Below, one piece after another: positions 24,647 through 26,085 of a DNA stretch of 26,085 bases. This stretch comes from DASYUM01 sp036001225 (GTDB taxonomy: Bacteria > Methylomirabilota > Methylomirabilia > Rokubacteriales > DASRDR01), in the NCBI GenBank assembly GCA_036001225.1, contig DASYUM010000266.1:1-26085 (forward strand), in the 5' to 3' direction. The translations under genes were made by a program, and so were the position numbers. Every line of letters starts with the position of its first letter. Positions within the stretch are counted from its first letter, which is position 1. Under the pieces are notes generated by a model that was given only the letters and a program-made list of their open reading frames with translations, ran no database searches and was not told the DNA's origin.

Positions 24647-26061
24647 GCGAGCGGGAGCTGGCCGGCCTCCGCCGGGAGCGTCTCCGCGCGCTCCCCTCGG
24701 TGGACGAGGTGCTTCGGGACCTCGACGGGCGGGAGGCGGTGCCGCGCCCGCGCGTGGTCGAGACGATCCGGGCCGTGCTCGACGAGAGCCGCCGGGCCGT
24801 CCTGGCCGCGACCTCGCCCGAAGAGCTGCGGCAGCTCCCGCTCGACGGTCCGCGGTTGCGGGCGCGGATCGAGGCGCGGCTGACGGAAGCGGCGGCCTGG
24901 CAGCTCGACCGCGTCGTCAACGCGACCGGCGTCGTCCTCCACACGAACCTCGGCCGGGCCCCGCTCTCGGACACGGCCCTCGACCGCCTGGCGGTGATCG
25001 GCCGCCACTACTCCAACCTCGAGCTGGACGTCCGCACCAAGGAGCGCGGCTCGCGCTACAGCCACGTGGACGGGCTCCTCTGCCGGCTCACCGGGGCCGA
25101 GGCCTCGCTGGTCGTCAACAACAACGCCGCCGCCGTGCTCCTGGCCCTGGAATCGTTGGCCCGCGGGCGCGAGGTGATCGTCTCACGGGGCGAGCTGATC
25201 GAGATCGGGGGGGCCTTCCGCATCCCCGACATCATGGCCCGCTCGGGGGCGCGGCTCTGCGAGGTCGGCACCACCAATCGGACCCGGGTCGCCGACTACG
25301 CGGCGGCGATCGGACCGGAGACCGCCCTTCTCCTCAAGGTGCACCCGTCGAACTACCGGGTCGTCGGCTTCACGGAGACGGTGGCGACGGCCGAGCTGGT
25401 CGAGCTGGGTCGGACCCGCCAGGTCCCGGTCATGGAGGACCTGGGCTCGGGCTCCTTCGTGGATCTCCGCCCCTGGGGCTTCCCCCACGAGCCGACGGCA
25501 CCGGAGACGGTGGCGGCCGGCGCCGACCTCGTGACGTTCTCGGGCGACAAGCTCCTCGGCGGTCCCCAGGCCGGCCTCGTCGTCGGCCGGCGGCCGCTCG
25601 TGGAGCGGCTCCGCAAGAACCCCCTCAATCGCGCCCTCCGGATCGACAAGCTGACCCTGGCCGCGCTGGAGGCGACCCTCCGCGCCTACGAGGAGCCGGC
25701 CCGGGCGTTGCGCGAGATTCCGACCCTGCGGATGCTCACCGAGCCCGAAGCCGCCGTCCGCCGGCGCGCGCAACGGATCCTGCGCGGGCTGCCGGCGGAG
25801 ACCCGGGCGGCGCTCGGGGCCGGCGTCGTCGCCGACCGCGCCCAGGTGGGCGGGGGCGCGCTGCCGGTGGTGGAGCTGCCGACGGCGGCGGTCGCGCTCG
25901 GCGCCGCGGCGCACCCGGCCGAGGCCCTCGACGCCCGCCTCCGGGCCGGCCGGCCGCCGGTCATCGGGCGGATCCGCGACGACCGGCTCCTCCTCGACTG
26001 CCGGACTGTCGGGGATGACGAGGTGGCGCTGGTGATCGCCGCCCTCAAAGCCCTCGTCTAG
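24643..26061 (+). CDS. selA: L-seryl-tRNA(Sec) selenium transferase
   Basis: This 472-residue PLP enzyme converts Ser-tRNA-Sec to Sec-tRNA-Sec with selenophosphate. N-terminal tRNA-binding part: LPSVDEVLRDLDG and RVVETIRAVLDE. PLP core: VNATGVVLHTNLGRAPLSD, the glycine/asparagine run LVVNNNAAAVLLAL, RGELIEIGGAFRIPDIM, and FSGDKLLGGPQAGL in which Lys303 should hold PLP (Lys295 in E. coli). The length is within the usual 450-475 range, and the protein is complete. It starts at ATG 24643 in the ATGA overlap with the preceding gene. With selC upstream it forms the Sec charging pair; SelB and SelD are not in the window. Confidence 0.96.
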   Translation: MSERELAGLRRERLRALPSVDEVLRDLDGREAVPRPRVVETIRAVLDESRRAVLAATSPEELRQLPLDGPRLRARIEARLTEAAAWQLDRVVNATGVVLHTNLGRAPLSDTALDRLAVIGRHYSNLELDVRTKERGSRYSHVDGLLCRLTGAEASLVVNNNAAAVLLALESLARGREVIVSRGELIEIGGAFRIPDIMARSGARLCEVGTTNRTRVADYAAAIGPETALLLKVHPSNYRVVGFTETVATAELVELGRTRQVPVMEDLGSGSFVDLRPWGFPHEPTAPETVAAGADLVTFSGDKLLGGPQAGLVVGRRPLVERLRKNPLNRALRIDKLTLAALEATLRAYEEPARALREIPTLRMLTEPEAAVRRRAQRILRGLPAETRAALGAGVVADRAQVGGGALPVVELPTAAVALGAAAHPAEALDARLRAGRPPVIGRIRDDRLLLDCRTVGDDEVALVIAALKALV

Positions 26062-26065
26062 CGCC

Positions 26066-26085
26066 ATGCTGGAGGATGTCACCGC
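26066..26085 (+). CDS. Start of a further gene, cut by the window edge
   Basis: ATGCTGGAGGATGTCACC begins 5 bases after the selA stop and would encode MLEDVT. Only 20 bases are visible. selB often follows selA, but these first residues do not match the usual SelB start, so I assign no product. An alternative ATG at 26076 lies in another frame. Confidence 0.3.

Overview
The window is a GC-rich bacterial chromosome segment, apparently from a Gram-negative-type organism: it carries a lipid A-type acyltransferase homologue, an MltD-like lytic transglycosylase, a lipoprotein signal and a TRAP transporter. Gene content (membrane pyrophosphatase, a very large zinc-ribbon/cyclase/AAA/TPR protein, TRAP genes, selenocysteine genes, dense GTGA/ATGA overlaps) fits an uncultured soil lineage such as Rokubacteria/Methylomirabilota. 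That placement is an inference from gene flavour only. The 23S fragment would settle it.

Layout. 1-590: 3' end of a 23S rRNA gene, the 5S rRNA gene and an intrinsic terminator, on +. 590-3543: a minus-strand run of four genes (NhaD/CitMHS-like antiporter, YacG, M50 site-2 protease, secreted Cys-containing protein) that converges on the rRNA operon. 3624-10166: a plus-strand block starting with a proton-pumping membrane pyrophosphatase, then DedA, DUF47/PhoU-like and PiT phosphate transporter, an LpxL-like acyltransferase and a secreted protein. 10257-11680: a lytic transglycosylase with its own promoter. 11717-15373: on the minus strand, a giant cyclase/AAA/TPR regulator behind a small DUF4242 gene. 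15438-20543: a plus-strand block headed by a near-consensus promoter, with a MoaD/ThiS-like protein, E1 alpha and beta of a 2-oxoacid or acetoin dehydrogenase, and DctP-DctQ-DctM. 20601-21730: a short MscS-like channel and a DUF421 protein, convergent, sharing a CTAG at their stops. 21731-22321: a long non-coding stretch with palindromes and a leader hairpin. 22322-22813: a small secreted protein. 22814-23157: non-coding, with a strong inverted repeat and the selC promoter. 23158-26061: the selenocysteine locus, with tRNA-Sec (selC), DUF3105, a lipoprotein, a 98-residue unknown and selA, then the first bases of another gene.

How the genes work together. The pyrophosphatase hydrolyses PPi to phosphate while pumping protons. 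A phosphate transporter with its DUF47 partner and a DedA protein lie directly downstream, so this looks like a phosphate and ion-homeostasis group. The E1 pair has no E2 or E3 beside it and is followed by a complete TRAP importer, which suggests uptake and oxidation of a small carboxylate or keto compound. At the right end the tRNA-Sec gene and its charging enzyme SelA bracket three protein genes. The last two junctions there overlap by four bases, so the unknown 98-residue protein is probably made together with SelA. No selenoprotein gene, CRISPR array or mobile element was recognised.
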